From positions 20,928,682-20,992,681 of the forward strand of contig CM052360.1 of NCBI GenBank assembly GCA_028551475.1: a stretch of 64,000 nt of DNA, written 5' to 3'. The notes beneath the pieces were generated by a model. The model ran no database searches. It saw only the letters and a list, made by a program, of their open reading frames with translations, and had not been told where the DNA came from. The position numbers and the translations under genes are program-made. Positions 1 through 11,870 of this stretch are shown here, piece by piece; position 1 is the first letter of the stretch, and the number at the start of each line of letters is the position of its first letter. Origin of the DNA: Casuarina equisetifolia. Taxonomy: Eukaryota; Streptophyta; Magnoliopsida; Fagales; Casuarinaceae.

Positions 1-1560
1 AATTTCTGTTTTGATATTAGACTAGAGCCCTACAATGTGATAGTGATAACCTGAAAGATTAGAGTCCAATCCTCAGTAACAGATCATGATCGTCATGATG
101 AGTCATTATCAAATCTTAGGTAGTATACTTGATTTTGATGGATTATTTTCCGCCTCCTTTTAGATGAGCAACTAAAATGTGGAATTAAATATATTTGATC
201 TTATCTTAATGACTTTTCTTTATTCTCTCTTATTGAGGGTGTATAATATTGGAGTTGGATTAGGCTTATATCTTGCTCTTGTATTTCAATAAGGTATGGT
301 CTCTCACTCCAGCCTTTATTAATAAAATATGTCAGATGTTGCCCCCTTAAAAAAATAATGAAAAAAATAAAAATAAAAATTAGAAATTACAAAGCTTCAC
401 ATTCAATCACAAAACAATTCATTATTTTTTCCTTGTTCTTGATTCTTATTAAATGGTCCTAAATCCTAGCCTAGCATGATTAGTTTTAGATTTTGATCAT
501 TCAAACCTTATTCTATTTAGAATATAGATGTGGACCTTACTTTCGCATTTTGATTTATATCAACAGAGAATTATTTTCCCGGGAAAGACTTTTGCATTAT
601 AAAAAGCAAGAAAAGAACTATACTATCTTGATAAATAATATTGGCATCTTTAATAGCCTTTGGATGCTAAGATTAGCTTTTTAGTATATAATTTTCCCCA
701 TACATTTTTCTTATCCTTGCACTTCGGAAATTTTAAATTGTCGATGTTAATGATATCTTGAGCTACCTAAAAGGGTCTCCAATGGCATTGATGCCCTAAA
801 GGTTATGGTTCATCACCCACTTCTAAAGCTGGTTCTTCAACATCCACCCGAAATTTGTTGTGCGGAACCTGTCCTGGAACGTAGATGGATATATACACAT
901 GTTTCGTGCAATAAAACTCTAGGAACTGTAAATAACTTTTTAGACAATAAAATAGGTGGTAAAATGATTTTTTTTGATAATGTGTTATAATTATTATCCA
1001 TGAATATACTTCTATTCCTTACAAGTTGAATTTAAAACAAAAAGTAAAGCTTTCAACAATTGAACTGCATACTTACATAGCCAATAAAACGAACTCGGAA
1101 AGTTTTCTTCCCTCGGTAACCAAAGATGACGAGGGACCCTAGGGACTTCTTTAAAAGGAACAATAGACTTTTTTTTAACAATTGACGAAAGCCACACCAG
1201 AACTTCACTGTTCTCTTAGCTGAAGAGGTCAAATTTGGATGATTTTTTGAAAGTGGCCGCAGCAGTCGTGGAAGAATGAATAACCCATTAAATAAAGCAC
1301 TTTGACCTATTTTGAACGAACAAGCGAACTGGCTAGAGAACGGCCCAGCCACCGAATAAACATTTATCAGATAGTATCTTCTCCAGGAAGTTAGAAGATA
1401 GACGCGTAAAGTTACTTTTTCGGCCATTTCCATCTCGAATATCAACCCAGGATGCTTTCAACCGGGAATTAGTCAAAGCAACATCAGAATCTTCCACAAA
1501 CACTTACCAAGTCGTATCTCCTCCGTCAAAGCAAGAACATAGACCCGTTCAGTTACTCGC
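1..1560. repeat. Block A copy 1: upstream region of first GLP
   Basis: No credible gene. The first ~350 bases resemble the 3' end of a retroposon, with AATAAA-like signals and a short A-rich tail near 350-375. The rest is GLP upstream sequence. The whole stretch recurs almost base for base at 14438-16000, so it is part of a duplication that includes the GLP gene and probably extends left of the window. Short reading frames here are conserved only because the DNA is duplicated. Confidence 0.7.
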
Positions 1561-1563
1561 CCT

Positions 1564-1570
1564 TATAAAT
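1564..1570 (+). promoter_or_regulatory. TATA box of GLP at 1653
   Basis: TATAAAT lies 89 bases before the ATG. Just upstream is the module CCCGTTCAGT.ACTCGCC, seen at the same distance before the other GLP genes, which supports this as the core promoter. Confidence 0.75.
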
Positions 1571-1652
1571 AGTCGTGTTCCATTGCAACATTCATCGTCC
1601 CTCACCCAACAAGCAGGAGTTCAAATACAGAAAGAGATTGACAACCTCAAAA

Positions 1653-2458
1653 ATGAAGAACGCCGTTCCAAAGTTCCTAGTAGTTGCCGTCCTGTTGGCT
1701 GTGGCATGCTCCATTGCTTCTGCCTACGACCCTAGCCCTCTGCAAGACTTTTGCGTTTCAACTAACAGTTCTGCTTCTGGAGGTATAGAGTCCTTTGAAG
1801 CATCTCAAGTTCTGATTTTCCTCGTGATATAACTCTGCATAGTACTGTTTTGAACTCATTTATTTTCATGTTAATGTGGAAGCATTCCAGCTCTGATGTA
1901 ACACTCTTTTTTTGCCGTGCAGTATTTGTGAACGGAAAGTTCTGCAAGGATCCAAAACTTGTCAACGCCAACGACTTCTTCTTCTCGGGCCTAAACATTC
2001 CGGGGAACACCTCAAATCAACGAGGATCAAGTGTTAATCTTGTAAACGTGGACAAATTATTAGGCCTCAACACCTTAGGCATATCTTTGGCTCGCATAGA
2101 CTTTGCACCATATGGGTTGAATCCTCCACACACACACCCTCGTGGCACCGAGATTCTAGTAGTCGTAGAGGGTTCTCTGCTCGTCGGCTTTGTGACATCC
2201 AACCCAGAAAACCGCCTCATCACCAAAGTTCTAAATGCAGGAGACGTGTTTGTCTTTCCAATCGGTCTGATTCACTTCCAGTTCAACGTGGGTAAGACAA
2301 ATGCTGTTGCCTTTGCCAGTCTGAGTAGCCAGAACCCTGGCGCCATCACCATCGCGAATGCTGTCTTTGGATCTGATCCTCCCATCAATCCTTATGTGCT
2401 TGCCAAGGCCTTCCAAGTGGACAAGAACGTGATTAATTATCTTCAGAAACAATTCTGA
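1653..2458 (+). CDS. GLP: Germin-like protein, subfamily-1-like (copy 1)
   Basis: Two exons, 1653-1782 and 1923-2458, with a 140-bp phase-1 GT-AG intron (GGAG|GTATAG ... GTGCAG|TATTTG), give a 221-aa secreted cupin. Residues 1-24 form a signal peptide with likely cleavage at ASA|YDP. Cys34 and Cys51 are placed for the germin disulfide. Cupin motif 1 carries His113, His115 and Glu120, and motif 2 ([16 protein letters not shown]) carries His161: the complete Mn-binding set. N-glycosylation sequons occur at Asn38 (NSS) and Asn72 (NTS). Germins and GLPs are apoplastic hexamers; some have oxalate oxidase or superoxide dismutase activity, which sequence alone cannot assign here. Two residues differ from most paralogs: Tyr201 replaces the Asp of the NPDVL motif, and Ser176 replaces Gly. 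An AATAAA lies at 2576. The frame is intact, so it is probably functional. Confidence 0.93.
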
Positions 2459-2575
2459 TGAGAGAGTGTTAAAAAGGAATGAACTACGTGTAATAGCGAA
2501 TAACGAATCATTTGATTATTCAATTAAAGTGTGTTATTATTTCAGTTGTTGCAAATTCATAGCAGCAACAATATG

Positions 2576-2581
2576 AATAAA
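2576..2581 (+). terminator. Poly(A) signal of GLP at 1653
   Basis: AATAAA lies about 120 bases after the stop codon. Other copies of the array have a related A-rich signal at the same place, such as 42216-42221. Confidence 0.55.
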
Positions 2582-2679
2582 ATTAATTTTTGTCTTTTTT
2601 TACCTTATGGAAATTGCTTAGTAGTTATAGATGTTAAATATGTTCACGTTTAAATTTATGAAAATTTTGAGTTCTGTTA

Positions 2680-2960
2680 GAAGATAAAGATCTGCAAAGA
2701 TCATATCAGTGTATTTACCCGCAAAATTGTTATGCTTTAGGAAGAAGTTATGGTCCATCTTTTGTTTTCTTTAGCCTTAGAAGGGAGAAACCTTCGTTTT
2801 TGAAATGAGAAAAAGCTTTGCCAGTGTCTGTCTTTTCACTCTATGCAAGAAGTAAAACATGCATGTTATTGGTAGAGATGTAAAAAAAAGAACGAAAATT
2901 TACCTATAAAAAAATAGGGAAATGAAATTTCGAAATAATTCAAATTTAAGAAATTTTAGA
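2680..2960 (-). pseudogene. Remnant of the 5' end of a B3/DUF313-type gene
   Basis: Reading leftward from an ATG at 2758, the translation begins MDHNFFLKHNNFAG and aligns with the start MDDNFSPKRNKFEG of the B3-type gene at 22939-23666. The bases upstream (2760-2960) also resemble that gene's 5' region (23670-23850). No B3 domain follows. The remnant recurs near 27890-28140 and 52060-52640, so it was present before block B was copied. Confidence 0.5.
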
Positions 2961-3864
2961 AGAGAGTGGAAACAATGGATAAAAAAAAAAGAAAAAAAAA
3001 ACAAACTAGCCAATTTTCTCTCTTCTTTCTCTCTCACGCCTAAACCTTACCAAAGATGGTCCTGCCTACTTAATCAACTCTAACACTAGTCACCTTACTG
3101 TGGCCGCTACTCCCTCGTTATTGTTTGAAGGGCCTCAACAAATGCTGTCACCTTTAACTCTTTTGGGGTGGCTGGCATGCCATCAAATTGTTTGGATCCA
3201 AATCTTTATGCCTTTTCGTCGCTGGTGGCCAAATTTGCATCCTTGGTGTTAGACTCTTCGCATTGCTCATGCTTCAAAAGGCTTTTTTGGGTTGCCTTCA
3301 TCGGTAATGTTTCCTATACCAATGGCCTTTGCCAAATCTTATATTTCTTTTCTTACCAATCCAGCAAAACCTTTGTCCTTTTCAGTGCCTCCGGCAATTC
3401 TGCTTATTTCTTTCTCTCTAAAAGAACCCACAACATATGAGGGAGAGCTAGAATTTTGCATACTCCCTTTTGAATGTTAACAAGCCATAGTTTTTTTATA
3501 GATTTATGCTTATATCAAACTTTGGAGTAGGTTGTCCTTCTATAAAATCCTTTAAACAACGTGTTAGCTCTTCTTAGGGTTTAGTGAATCTTACCATAGT
3601 TGAGTTAATACATCCTTGGAGTACTCAAATTCTCTTATTTATAGAGGAGGATCTCATCATGGCTTGGTCACATGAATCATAAGTTTTTGAGAACCTTATT
3701 TTCTCCGTTATAAATGGTTGAAAGTACTAAACAAGTGTAACCAATCCAAACAAATAGCACTCTGGCTATGATTACCATGTTTGTCTTTATCCCTTTATAA
3801 TCCTTCAAGTTTATGTGGAATAAGTAATAGGCTTGATCATTTTCTTTAGGGTGGATGATAACAG
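2960..3864. other. Unidentified stretch conserved in three block-B copies
   Basis: The stretch corresponds to 28170-29040 and 52660-53530. Short open frames on the + strand (for example 3292-3480, with EPTTYEGELEFCILPFEC) are partly preserved between copies but differ by frameshifts and match nothing I recognise. The minus strand has no better frame. It may be decayed gene or transposon sequence. Confidence 0.35.
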
Positions 3865-5323
3865 TTTTTTTTATTCTTTTTTTTTATATAATGAATATGT
3901 GTGTTTACTCATCGAAAAATAAAAGAATATAAAATTTTAGGGGTATATCCTAATATTACAACTTATATAAGAAAAAATTAAGTTTGGAATTTTCAAGTTA
4001 TGATACAACAAAATATTCACTTCAATGGTTTAATTTCTTAAAAAGAAATACTCTTCCACATACTATTTTGCTACTTTTAGCCAATAAAAATGGTGTTTCA
4101 ATAGCCTTATTTTGAAGGCATTTATGACATCATATCAAGTCATGCCTTTCAACCTTAATATTAACTTAGCATAATTTCTTGTATGTTTCTTTACAACAAT
4201 AAGAAGGTTTGGAAAGTACAAATGTGAGAATCTATTGTAGCTTGAAAAGACATCTCCAACTCCATGTCATATTTCCTTTCATTTCAAGATGTATAATTGA
4301 AGTTTTCTTACATTTAATAATATAAATTCATATGCCTATAAGGAAAAACCAGGAAAATTGATGAAATTCTAGAATGACTACCCTAACAAGACCTTATTCC
4401 ACACTTTAAGGTCTAGTAGCTTAAGTCCTTCTTTCTCTTTAAGTGAACAAACAATATGTGAAGTGACCTTATGCGTTTTATAATATTTTGAATCACCTCT
4501 TCACAAAAAGTTCTTAATCTTCTTCTTAATCTCATATTGGTTTGCTTTGAGAGAATAAACATTTGCATTCAAAAGGTGTAGATAATAGCAAAAACTAATT
4601 TTGCCACTTATAACCTTTTTGCATAACTTAGGTGTCTCATTCCCCATCCATCAATTCTTCCCATGATTTTCTTTGTCAAAACCTTAGAATTAGTGTAAGC
4701 ATGCCTTTTTGTAATAAGAAAAGTACTAAGAAACCTAATAGGAAGAGTTCTCTCAGAAAATGGAGTGTAATCCAATATTATAAGCTTTTTTTGCTCATTG
4801 AGCCTTAAAAAAAATATCTAGCTTTTGCTTAGATTAAAATGTACATCTATGAGTGCTACAAAGTCCTCCAAAGTATTATTGAGATGTGAAAATAAATTAA
4901 CATCCCCATATGAAAATAAAAATAAGTCATTGACAAAACAAAGGTGAGTGATTTTTTTCCTTTTGTAGTGCCACTAATATTTGAAAGTAGAAACAAAAGT
5001 TTTCTCAATCATAACCATGTTAAGAATCTCTAAGACAAGAATAAATAAATAAGGGGATATAAGATCTTATTGCCTTAATTCATTTGTACCTTCAAAATAA
5101 CTAACATGCTCACCATTAAAGTTTATAAAGAATTTGGTAATAGTAATGAATTGAACAATTAGATCAATTAATATTTGAGTATGAGTAACTTAAAGGAGTC
5201 CTAATACTGTATCCCATTTAAGCATGGCATAAGCTAAAATAAGATCAATTTTAATGGCAAGATGTTTACCTTTATCTCCTTTGTGATAATTATCAAGCAA
5301 CCTTAACAAAGCATAACATTTTA
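3865..5323 (-). mobile_element. 5'-truncated L1-type LINE, decayed
   Basis: A T-rich run at 3865-3896 is the LINE poly(A) tail seen from the other strand. The following sequence matches, in reverse, the 3' half of the full-length LINE at 56120-61560: ORF2 C-terminus, then the reverse transcriptase region up to the MKAYDMVKWD area. All frames are broken. The 5' end is fused directly to a GLP exon/intron fragment at 5323/5324. The same fused unit recurs at 29043-30720 and 53534-55129, with internal deletions differing between copies. Confidence 0.8.
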
Positions 5324-5625
5324 GCTTCTAGAGGTGTAAAATCCTTTAAAGCATCTCACTTTTTGATTTTCCCTGTGATATAACTCTGCATAATACTGTT
5401 CTTAACTCATTTATTTTCATGTTACAAGACTCTGCGTGTTTACGTTTATATATTACCCAGACGCAAGAATTACAGGGTTTTTTTCGTGTTCTGCATCGCA
5501 TGTCTCTCGGGTGTTAATGTGGAAGCATTCCAGCTCTGATATAACACTTATTTTCTCGTGCAGTTTTTGTGAACGGAAAGTTATGCAAGGACCCAGAACT
5601 TGTCAATGCCAAGGACTTCTTCTTC
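5324..5625 (+). pseudogene. GLP fragment: end of exon 1, intron, start of exon 2
   Basis: GCTTCTAGAG|GTGTAA corresponds to the exon 1 donor of the 221-aa GLPs. A full intron follows, with acceptor CAG at 5561-5563, then about 62 bases of exon 2 (FVNGKLCKDPELVNAKDFFF) before similarity stops at a stop codon. No signal peptide and no cupin motifs remain. Its left edge is the 5' end of a truncated LINE. Confidence 0.8.
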
Positions 5626-6967
5626 TATTTGCAAAAATAAATTTCATGTATGAAAAATCTAAAGTCCAGCATTTAGGTGATGGAAAAGGAAAATAAACTC
5701 AGATAGCTAAGGAATCCAATGTGTGAAAAATAAAGGAAAATACAAAAGAGTTAGAAGCATTGGTAATATTTAAAGTTTTGCACAAAAATGAAATAATTCT
5801 TTGGTAATGTTTAAATATAAAAAATAACTCAAAAATTAACTATGGACTTAGACTTTGAGTCTTCCAATATGGTATCATAATCCAACTTTATATCCATTAA
5901 ATCTTGTTATAATTTGAACCCCTCAGATACATTTGGTGAATGGAAGTATTCATTTTATCATGTTTAACCTTGAGCAGAGTGAGAGATGAAGGGAGAAATG
6001 TGTGTGTGTGTGCATATTTGAGTATAAATTATAGTACAGTTTTCAGTATAATACAGATTAGTGTACAACATGTGTAGAATAGTGAATAAAAAGAAGGAAA
6101 TTTATTAGTCATGTTCGTGGGAGAGATTATACTTGTCAGTCGGTTAGCTATTATTTATTCCCACTGATTCTATTCAATTAACCAGCAATGGTTATAGCAA
6201 ATATATCTTCAAAATGCAATACGAATTAAAATATTTTATTATACATTACTTAAAAATAACTATATAACAAAACCTTCAAACCTTTCTTCAATAATAATTA
6301 TGAAAGAACAAAATTTGATTGTCACGAGAAAAAGATAGTTGGGAAAATTTAAGTTTTTACTATTCCAATGAGTAGGCTATTTATTGATGGAAAAAAGTTT
6401 CATTCATTTACAAAACTGTCAAAATAGTCCTATCAATAATTAGTGGTGGTTTTCTAGCCCGCCTGAATATTTTAATTGATATAAAATAAAATGTTCACAA
6501 AAATTTGAATCCTGCCATTACAATCGCTTAAATTCCGACAATCAGACTCTCGAAATTGTACTAATGACCATTGATTATTTTTGTATTAATCATTGCACCA
6601 TACTTGTTAGAAGGTTGGCTTTATTTTCAATATTAGGCTTAGGTAAATCCAACTATTAGGTCATACTTAAAAGTACATTATGAAATAAATCATAGCGGTG
6701 ACATGAAAGTGCTTCCATATACATCAATATGTATTAAACATGCAATCAATTTGGATGCACCGAATTATTGCTTTGAATTCTAGTGTTATTTGGGTTGACA
6801 TTAATAAATATTTACACTTATATTTCCTTCTTTATATTTTTTTTTCAATTACATTACGTCATGTACTCTCAAATCCTTTTACAAAGTAAACTACCAACGA
6901 TAAATTTATACATATGTAAATTATGAAAACTACATAATAAAGTGGTTTTATGGTAAGAGAAAATAGG
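5626..6967. other. Intergenic, block B
   Basis: AT-rich, with a short TG microsatellite near 6000-6015. No gene recognised. It is collinear with 31025-32610, except that the other copy has a ~250-bp different stretch at 31485-31745. Confidence 0.6.
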
Positions 6968-7318
6968 TCAAACTACAAATTCTCATCGGTATGCTCTTCA
7001 AACCTTCTTATTATTATAAAGAAACATACAAAGAATTGCACCAAGTAAATACTGAGGTTGAATGGTATGATTTGATGTGATTAGAAGGAATCAACAAACA
7101 TAATTTCATAGGTTGACTCATATGTAGGGACAAACTTTATAAGTAGAAGTAATTTCTCGATGGCTCCCTTCAGTTGATCTATATTGTAATTTCTATAGTT
7201 CTCAATATGAAAATAGGTCATACTTATTTTTTCAGTGTACTTAGATTAGCCAAATTTAAAGAATTATTCTAGCATAACAAGATCTTCATAAGAATATCAA
7301 CGATTAAAATTTTGAACT
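6968..7318 (+). mobile_element. LINE ORF2 fragment (zf-RVT region)
   Basis: Translation in broken frames gives CCKETYKELHQVNTEVEWYD, NKHNFIG and CRDKL, matching the zinc-binding reverse-transcriptase tail (zf-RVT) of the LINE at 56120-61560. Stop codons are frequent. In the second copy of block B this fragment is split by a 1.23-kb insertion at 32885. Confidence 0.75.
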
Positions 7319-7360
7319 ACGTACTCCTTTGTGTAGTCTTGTCCATGTATTCTTTTGTTC

Positions 7361-8164
7361 AAATTATGCACCCAATTCACAGTACAAAGTATAAAAGAAT
7401 TTCAGTATTGCAGTTGGACATAAAAGGTATCATGGCTTGGAGTTGGTGGGGTCTCCTTAAATTAAGACCTACACTTACTTTTGTTTTTTCAAATCCTACA
7501 TATTGTTGCAAATAGATTTATAATAATCTTTGGCAAAGCAACAAAACAGTGGATTGGTATGATTTAATTTAGACTGGTGGCATCAACAAACATAATTTCA
7601 TTAGATGGCTTGTTTGTAGAGATAGACTTTGTACAGCTACAGAAATTCTCCAGTGGCTTCCTTCAATAAATATATTTTGTGATTTTTGTCAGTCTCATAT
7701 AAAAAATAGGAGTCATTTATTTTTTGAGTGTGCATGGACAAGAATGATTTGGAAAAGTACTCTTGCCCAAAATGGAATCCGACGTGACATTAGAGGATGG
7801 AATGCAGAGCTACGGTGGATGATCAAAGCAATTAAAAGAAAGCATTTGGCTGCTAAACTTCTTAAATTATCTTTCTTAGCTTCCATTTATTGTATATGGG
7901 CTGAACAAAATAGGAGACATTTTCAAGGGAAAGCAATTGATATCCCTATTCTCTTAGCTAAAGTAAAGAACGTAGTACGTGGCAGAGTTTCTTTGTTTAA
8001 AAATATAAAATCTTCTCAAGGAAATGTTATTTTGAGTGAAATTTGGAAGCTTCCAATTTCTATTTTTTCATAGATATGGTGACTTTTGTAATATTGGGGT
8101 ATGCTCTTGTGCATCTATATTTTAAAATTTATTAATACAATTTACATTTCCACCAAAAAAAAAA
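7361..8164 (+). mobile_element. 5'-truncated LINE with poly(A) tail, private to copy 1
   Basis: This is an 0.8-kb 3' end of ORF2. It contains zf-RVT pieces (HNFIRWLVCRDRL, CDFCQSH) and an open frame at 7744-8073 ending in the family's C-terminus (LPISIFS), then a 3' UTR and A11 at about 8154-8164. The corresponding place in the second copy (near 34245) lacks it, so it inserted after the duplication. About 20 bases of target are missing here, so no clean target duplication is visible. Confidence 0.85.
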
Positions 8165-9060
8165 ATGTGACGATCTTTCAAGCATTAAAAACCTTCTTAC
8201 TGTTCAAATATGAAGTCCATTCGTTATATCTTGGCAATATGAAGAATGGGTTGACTACATCAATGGCTTCCTAAAGACTACCAATTCCCTGCGCCGCATA
8301 TGACGTAATCAGCGTTGATGTCCTATCCTTTGAGATAACATCTTGAGTTTTACGTCGACCTTTTTTGACTTTCTCTTTCGTATATCAATTTTAATAACGA
8401 AATTGACTAATTGATTATAACTGAAGGGCGTCTCCTGGAATCGTGGGATGGATAAGCATGACTGGAAAGAATATTTTACTTATTGTGAGGCTAAATTATA
8501 CCTTTTCTATTATAACAATTAAATCATACTTTTTAGTAGTATTGCCTTTATTGTCTCTAGGCAGCCATTGATCTGGTCAACGCATTTTCCTATTGCTAAT
8601 ATGTAACTAATGGACTTCGTTTTTGAACAGTAAGAAGATTTGAATCACCATACACCAAAGCGTCAAAAGAGAAAAACAAAGGAACATCGAAAAAGCAAAG
8701 GAACATGGAAAAGACTGGGCCCGATGTTCGTCTTTTCTTTTATGTCGTAAGACCCAGAAGGAGCGGCCTTCCACTCACAAACTTGATTGAGATCTTTCGG
8801 AACCAAGCATAAACTATTCCTCGTGCCGGCAAACGTCCTCATTTTCTCCGAAACCTGTGTCTTATGAAATGCTTGACCGCTTCAACCCTTTCAATCTCAC
8901 ATGGCAATCGACATAGCCGCATTTGAGATACATTGAAGAAATCGTATTTGGGTGCATGTTCAATTGTATTTGCAGTCGTAAATGGAAGCTTCAGCTATTA
9001 AATAAATACTTACCAAGTCCTATCTTCTCCGTGGAAGTAAGAACAAAGACCCGTTCAGTG
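8165..9060. other. Upstream region of the 225-aa-type GLP
   Basis: No gene seen. The stretch is collinear with 34257-35077 and 35509-35560. The similarity suggests retained promoter sequence, but I can assign no motif with confidence. Confidence 0.5.
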
Positions 9061-9069
9061 ACTCGCCCC

Positions 9070-9075
9070 TATAAG
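9070..9075 (+). promoter_or_regulatory. TATA box of GLP at 9163
   Basis: TATAAG follows the module GACCCGTTCAGTGACTCGCC, which is shared with the 221-aa GLP promoters although the flanking DNA and coding sequence have diverged. Confidence 0.7.
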
Positions 9076-9162
9076 TACTTGTCTTCCCTGGGTGCATTTC
9101 TCATCCCTGACCAAACAGACAAGGATTCAAACATACTAAAAGCTCGAGATAGCCTCGGAATC

Positions 9163-9956
9163 ATGAAAGGTGGAAGTAAGTACTTAGTAACTGTAGCCCT
9201 TTTGGCCTTCGCATGCTTCCTTGCCTCTGCCCACGACCCCAGTCCTCTGCAAGACTTCTGTGTCGCAACTAAAGATCCTGCGTCTGCTGGTATGGAATCA
9301 TAGAAATCTACGTACTAAGATCTCTCTTGTTTTCTGCATCAGATTTTATTAACCCTTCCCTTTAAAGTGCCCCATCTCTGACTTAGCATTCTTTGTCTAC
9401 TGCAGCTTTTGTGAATGGAAAGTTCTGCAAGGATCCAAAGATTGTCACGGCCGACGATTTCTTCTTCTCTGGACTAAACGTTCCGAAAAGCACCGCAAGT
9501 AAACTCGGGGCAAATATAACTCTTTTGACTGCAGAGAAAATACCAGGACTAAACACATTAGGCTTGTCATTTGCTCGCGTTGACTATGCACCAGGTGGCC
9601 TAAATCCTCCTCATACTCATCCTCGCGCTACTGAGATTCAGGTGGTCTTAGAGGGTACTTTGTACGTTGGTTTCGTCACATCCAACCCAGAGAACCGCTT
9701 CGTCACCAAAGTTCTACATGCAGGAGACGTATTTGTCTTCCCAGTTGGTCTCGTTCACTTCCAGTTTAACGCAGGAAGTACTAACACTGTTGCTCTTTCT
9801 GGTCTTAGTAGCCAGAATCCTGGACGTGTTGACATAGCAACGGATGTTTTTGGATCTACTCCTCCTATCAATCCTGATGTTCTCACAAAGGCATTCCAAC
9901 TAGACAAGAATGTAGTGAACTATCTCCAAAAACAGTCGTGGTGGAATAATTTATAG
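9163..9956 (+). CDS. GLP: Germin-like protein, 225-aa type
   Basis: Exons 9163-9289 and 9406-9956 with a 116-bp phase-1 intron (CTG|GTATGG ... CTGCAG|CTTTTG) encode 225 aa. The signal peptide is about residues 1-23 (LASA|HDPSP). Cys33 and Cys50 form the expected pair. Ligands His112, His114, Glu119 and His160 are all present, and a sequon occurs at Asn79 (NIT). It differs from the neighbouring GLPs in loop residues, in a shorter exon 1 end, and in a C-terminal extension ending SWWNNL. This is a distinct paralog within the array; its near twin at 35651 is frameshifted. Role by family: extracellular Mn cupin, with redox or defence functions possible. The frame is fully open. Confidence 0.93.
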
Positions 9957-10800
9957 AGAAGTGTACGTAATAGCCAATTTTAGACGACTGCGTGGCTTGT
10001 GTAAATTTTACTATTCTTTGATTGTTGTAACTTCAGCAAATGATTATGTGAAATACAGTAGCTTCTTTCAGACCTCCTTCAATTGTGAAATAGTACAAAA
10101 GGTAGAATTATTATTCATAAAAAAAAAAAAAATCTACCTTTGTTCTCTTTTTGAGGAGCCCTCTCGAAGTCTTAATCATTTTTCTTTACCTCCACACATA
10201 ATAATTGGTTTTTATAGCCAAAAAGCTGTTAAAAAAGAATCGTGAGAAAGTGTTATTTTACGTAGCATTTAGCATTTTACTAGATTTTTAGTTGACCGTA
10301 GTATACTACTACGAGAATGGTGGTACATCGTTTTGTCCCTTTCATGTGTTTTTTTTTTTTGGTTGCTTCATGGGTGAGGGAGAGGCTAGTTTTAGACACA
10401 TCATTGTATTTAGAAAGATCTCTGCTAACAAAGCTTAAAGAAGGGAGGTGTGGGATGTATCGAAATCCTGCCGTTTGGTCGACGCCCATGCTAGCGACCA
10501 ATTGATTTTCCTTCTAAAGTCATTGTTTTAAACCTTGTATGTCTCAAGCATTCATCAGGAAGTTTAGGAACTGGAAGAGAAATATAAGGTTTCTACTAAA
10601 ACTCCAGGATGCCTTTTATCAAACAATGCAAAGGAATTTCATGTGGCTAGCGCTAAAATATTTACATTGAATAAATCTAAATCAAAAGCTTAGTTAGTCT
10701 ATAAACGTATAGATTTTAAGATGGAAATCTTTAAACAATTCTATGAATTGTTGATTCATTGTTAGCAACCAATGATAGTTCATTTTATAGCAACCAATGA
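9957..10800. other. Downstream of GLP 9163
   Basis: No gene recognised. The stretch is collinear with 36444-37219 and 38951-39190. Position 10606-10619 (CCAGGATGCCTTTT) is the empty target of the LINE inserted in the other copy. Confidence 0.6.
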
Positions 10801-11870
10801 TAGTGAGTGTTTAGGATCAGAATGCTTCTGGGAGCTCTTCAAGCTAAACAATAAATGATGTAGGAATTGAGAGTCTCGAGGAGGACCTAGAATGCACTAG
10901 TGTACAAGCACTATGGGAAAAAGATAAACAAATTCATTTGTTGAGGGTTTCGATGGAAGAATTGAAGCAAAGTTAACTCTAGGAATATGGTGTGGTATTT
11001 CCATTACAAGATGTCTTGGGTAGTGCCTAAAAAATGGGAGAAATTCCAGTTGGAATTTAATTAGTTTCAAGTTAAGTTTCTTCTATTATTCTAACTAAGT
11101 TGGAATGGGATAATTAAGAGCAAACTCATTTAGTTGACTAGTTTGATAACGAAAATGGTAAAATGATGAAGCATTAAAAAGAAACTTAGGTAGCTAAACA
11201 TTGACTTGAGATTCTTTTTCCATTTTCATTTTTATTTAACTCACCAAATGTCCTCATGAGACAACAAGCTAAGTTAAGAGCAAGGAAGGAAAGTAAACAA
11301 CAATTTACAAAAATAGAGGAGAATTCAACCTCATAATGTATGAGAAAAATGGAAAAAGGGGAAAATGAAACTAAAGTAAGGACAAGGAACTATTTTTGTC
11401 ATGACTAGATTCATCAAGGATCAAGATTCAATTGTTGATATTAGGCTGGAAACTCCCACCAAGGAAGTGGTGGTTCGCAAGAGGAGAGCTAAAGGTTTTG
11501 TGAGAGCTACAATTAATGAGCACTTGATTCCAAATCATGATTTTGAGGATGGACACTTACTCACCTATTTATTCCTTCCACATAGGATTGATGGCTTCCC
11601 ATTAGCATCTAAAGAAAACACATTTGATTTAAATTTGGATTGCTTTTCATTGTCCTTTCTCGGACGAAACATTTAACTATGGATTTACATGTTTATGGTT
11701 TTCTTTTGGGCACTTATGTGGGATTGATTACACCTATTGTAAAATGGGCTTGTCTATTCCTTTCCCATCTTTGAGTGCATGTAATTGTTAGATTAGTATA
11801 TACCTCATCCAACTTTTCTTGATTTCAATTAAATAAATAGGATTCTTTGAACAAAAAAAAAAGAAAACTA
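10800..11870 (+). repeat. Poly(A)-ended repeat with small conserved frame (copy 1)
   Basis: A ~1-kb unit present three times (here, 39190-40245 and 61880-63175), each ending in an A-rich tail after AATAAATAGGATT. The tail suggests that the unit, or its founder, arose by retroposition. It carries the frame at 11401-11676. Confidence 0.5.
11401..11676 (+). CDS. Unidentified 91-aa reading frame, conserved in three copies
   Basis: The protein contains IRLETPTKEVVV, NEHLIPNHDFEDG and LTYLFLPHRIDGF, which I do not recognise. The same frame stays open across about 60 codons in the copies at 39850-40035 and 62781-62966, with mostly conservative changes. Both other copies stop at LDCFS and have stop codons upstream. 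It ends ~190 bases before a poly(A) tract. It could be the end of a retroelement gene or a retroposed host gene. No signal peptide or membrane segment is visible. Whether it is expressed is unknown. Confidence 0.3.
   Translation: MTRFIKDQDSIVDIRLETPTKEVVVRKRRAKGFVRATINEHLIPNHDFEDGHLLTYLFLPHRIDGFPLASKENTFDLNLDCFSLSFLGRNI

Noticed and set aside
1053..1445. 130-aa minus-strand frame, repeated at 15493-15885
   Set aside because: It lies in GLP upstream DNA and is open in both places only because block A is duplicated. It has no recognisable domain and no promoter.
3168..3480. Overlapping frames that look conserved in three copies
   Set aside because: As a gene call: frame and length change between copies through indels, so I list the stretch only as unidentified conserved DNA.
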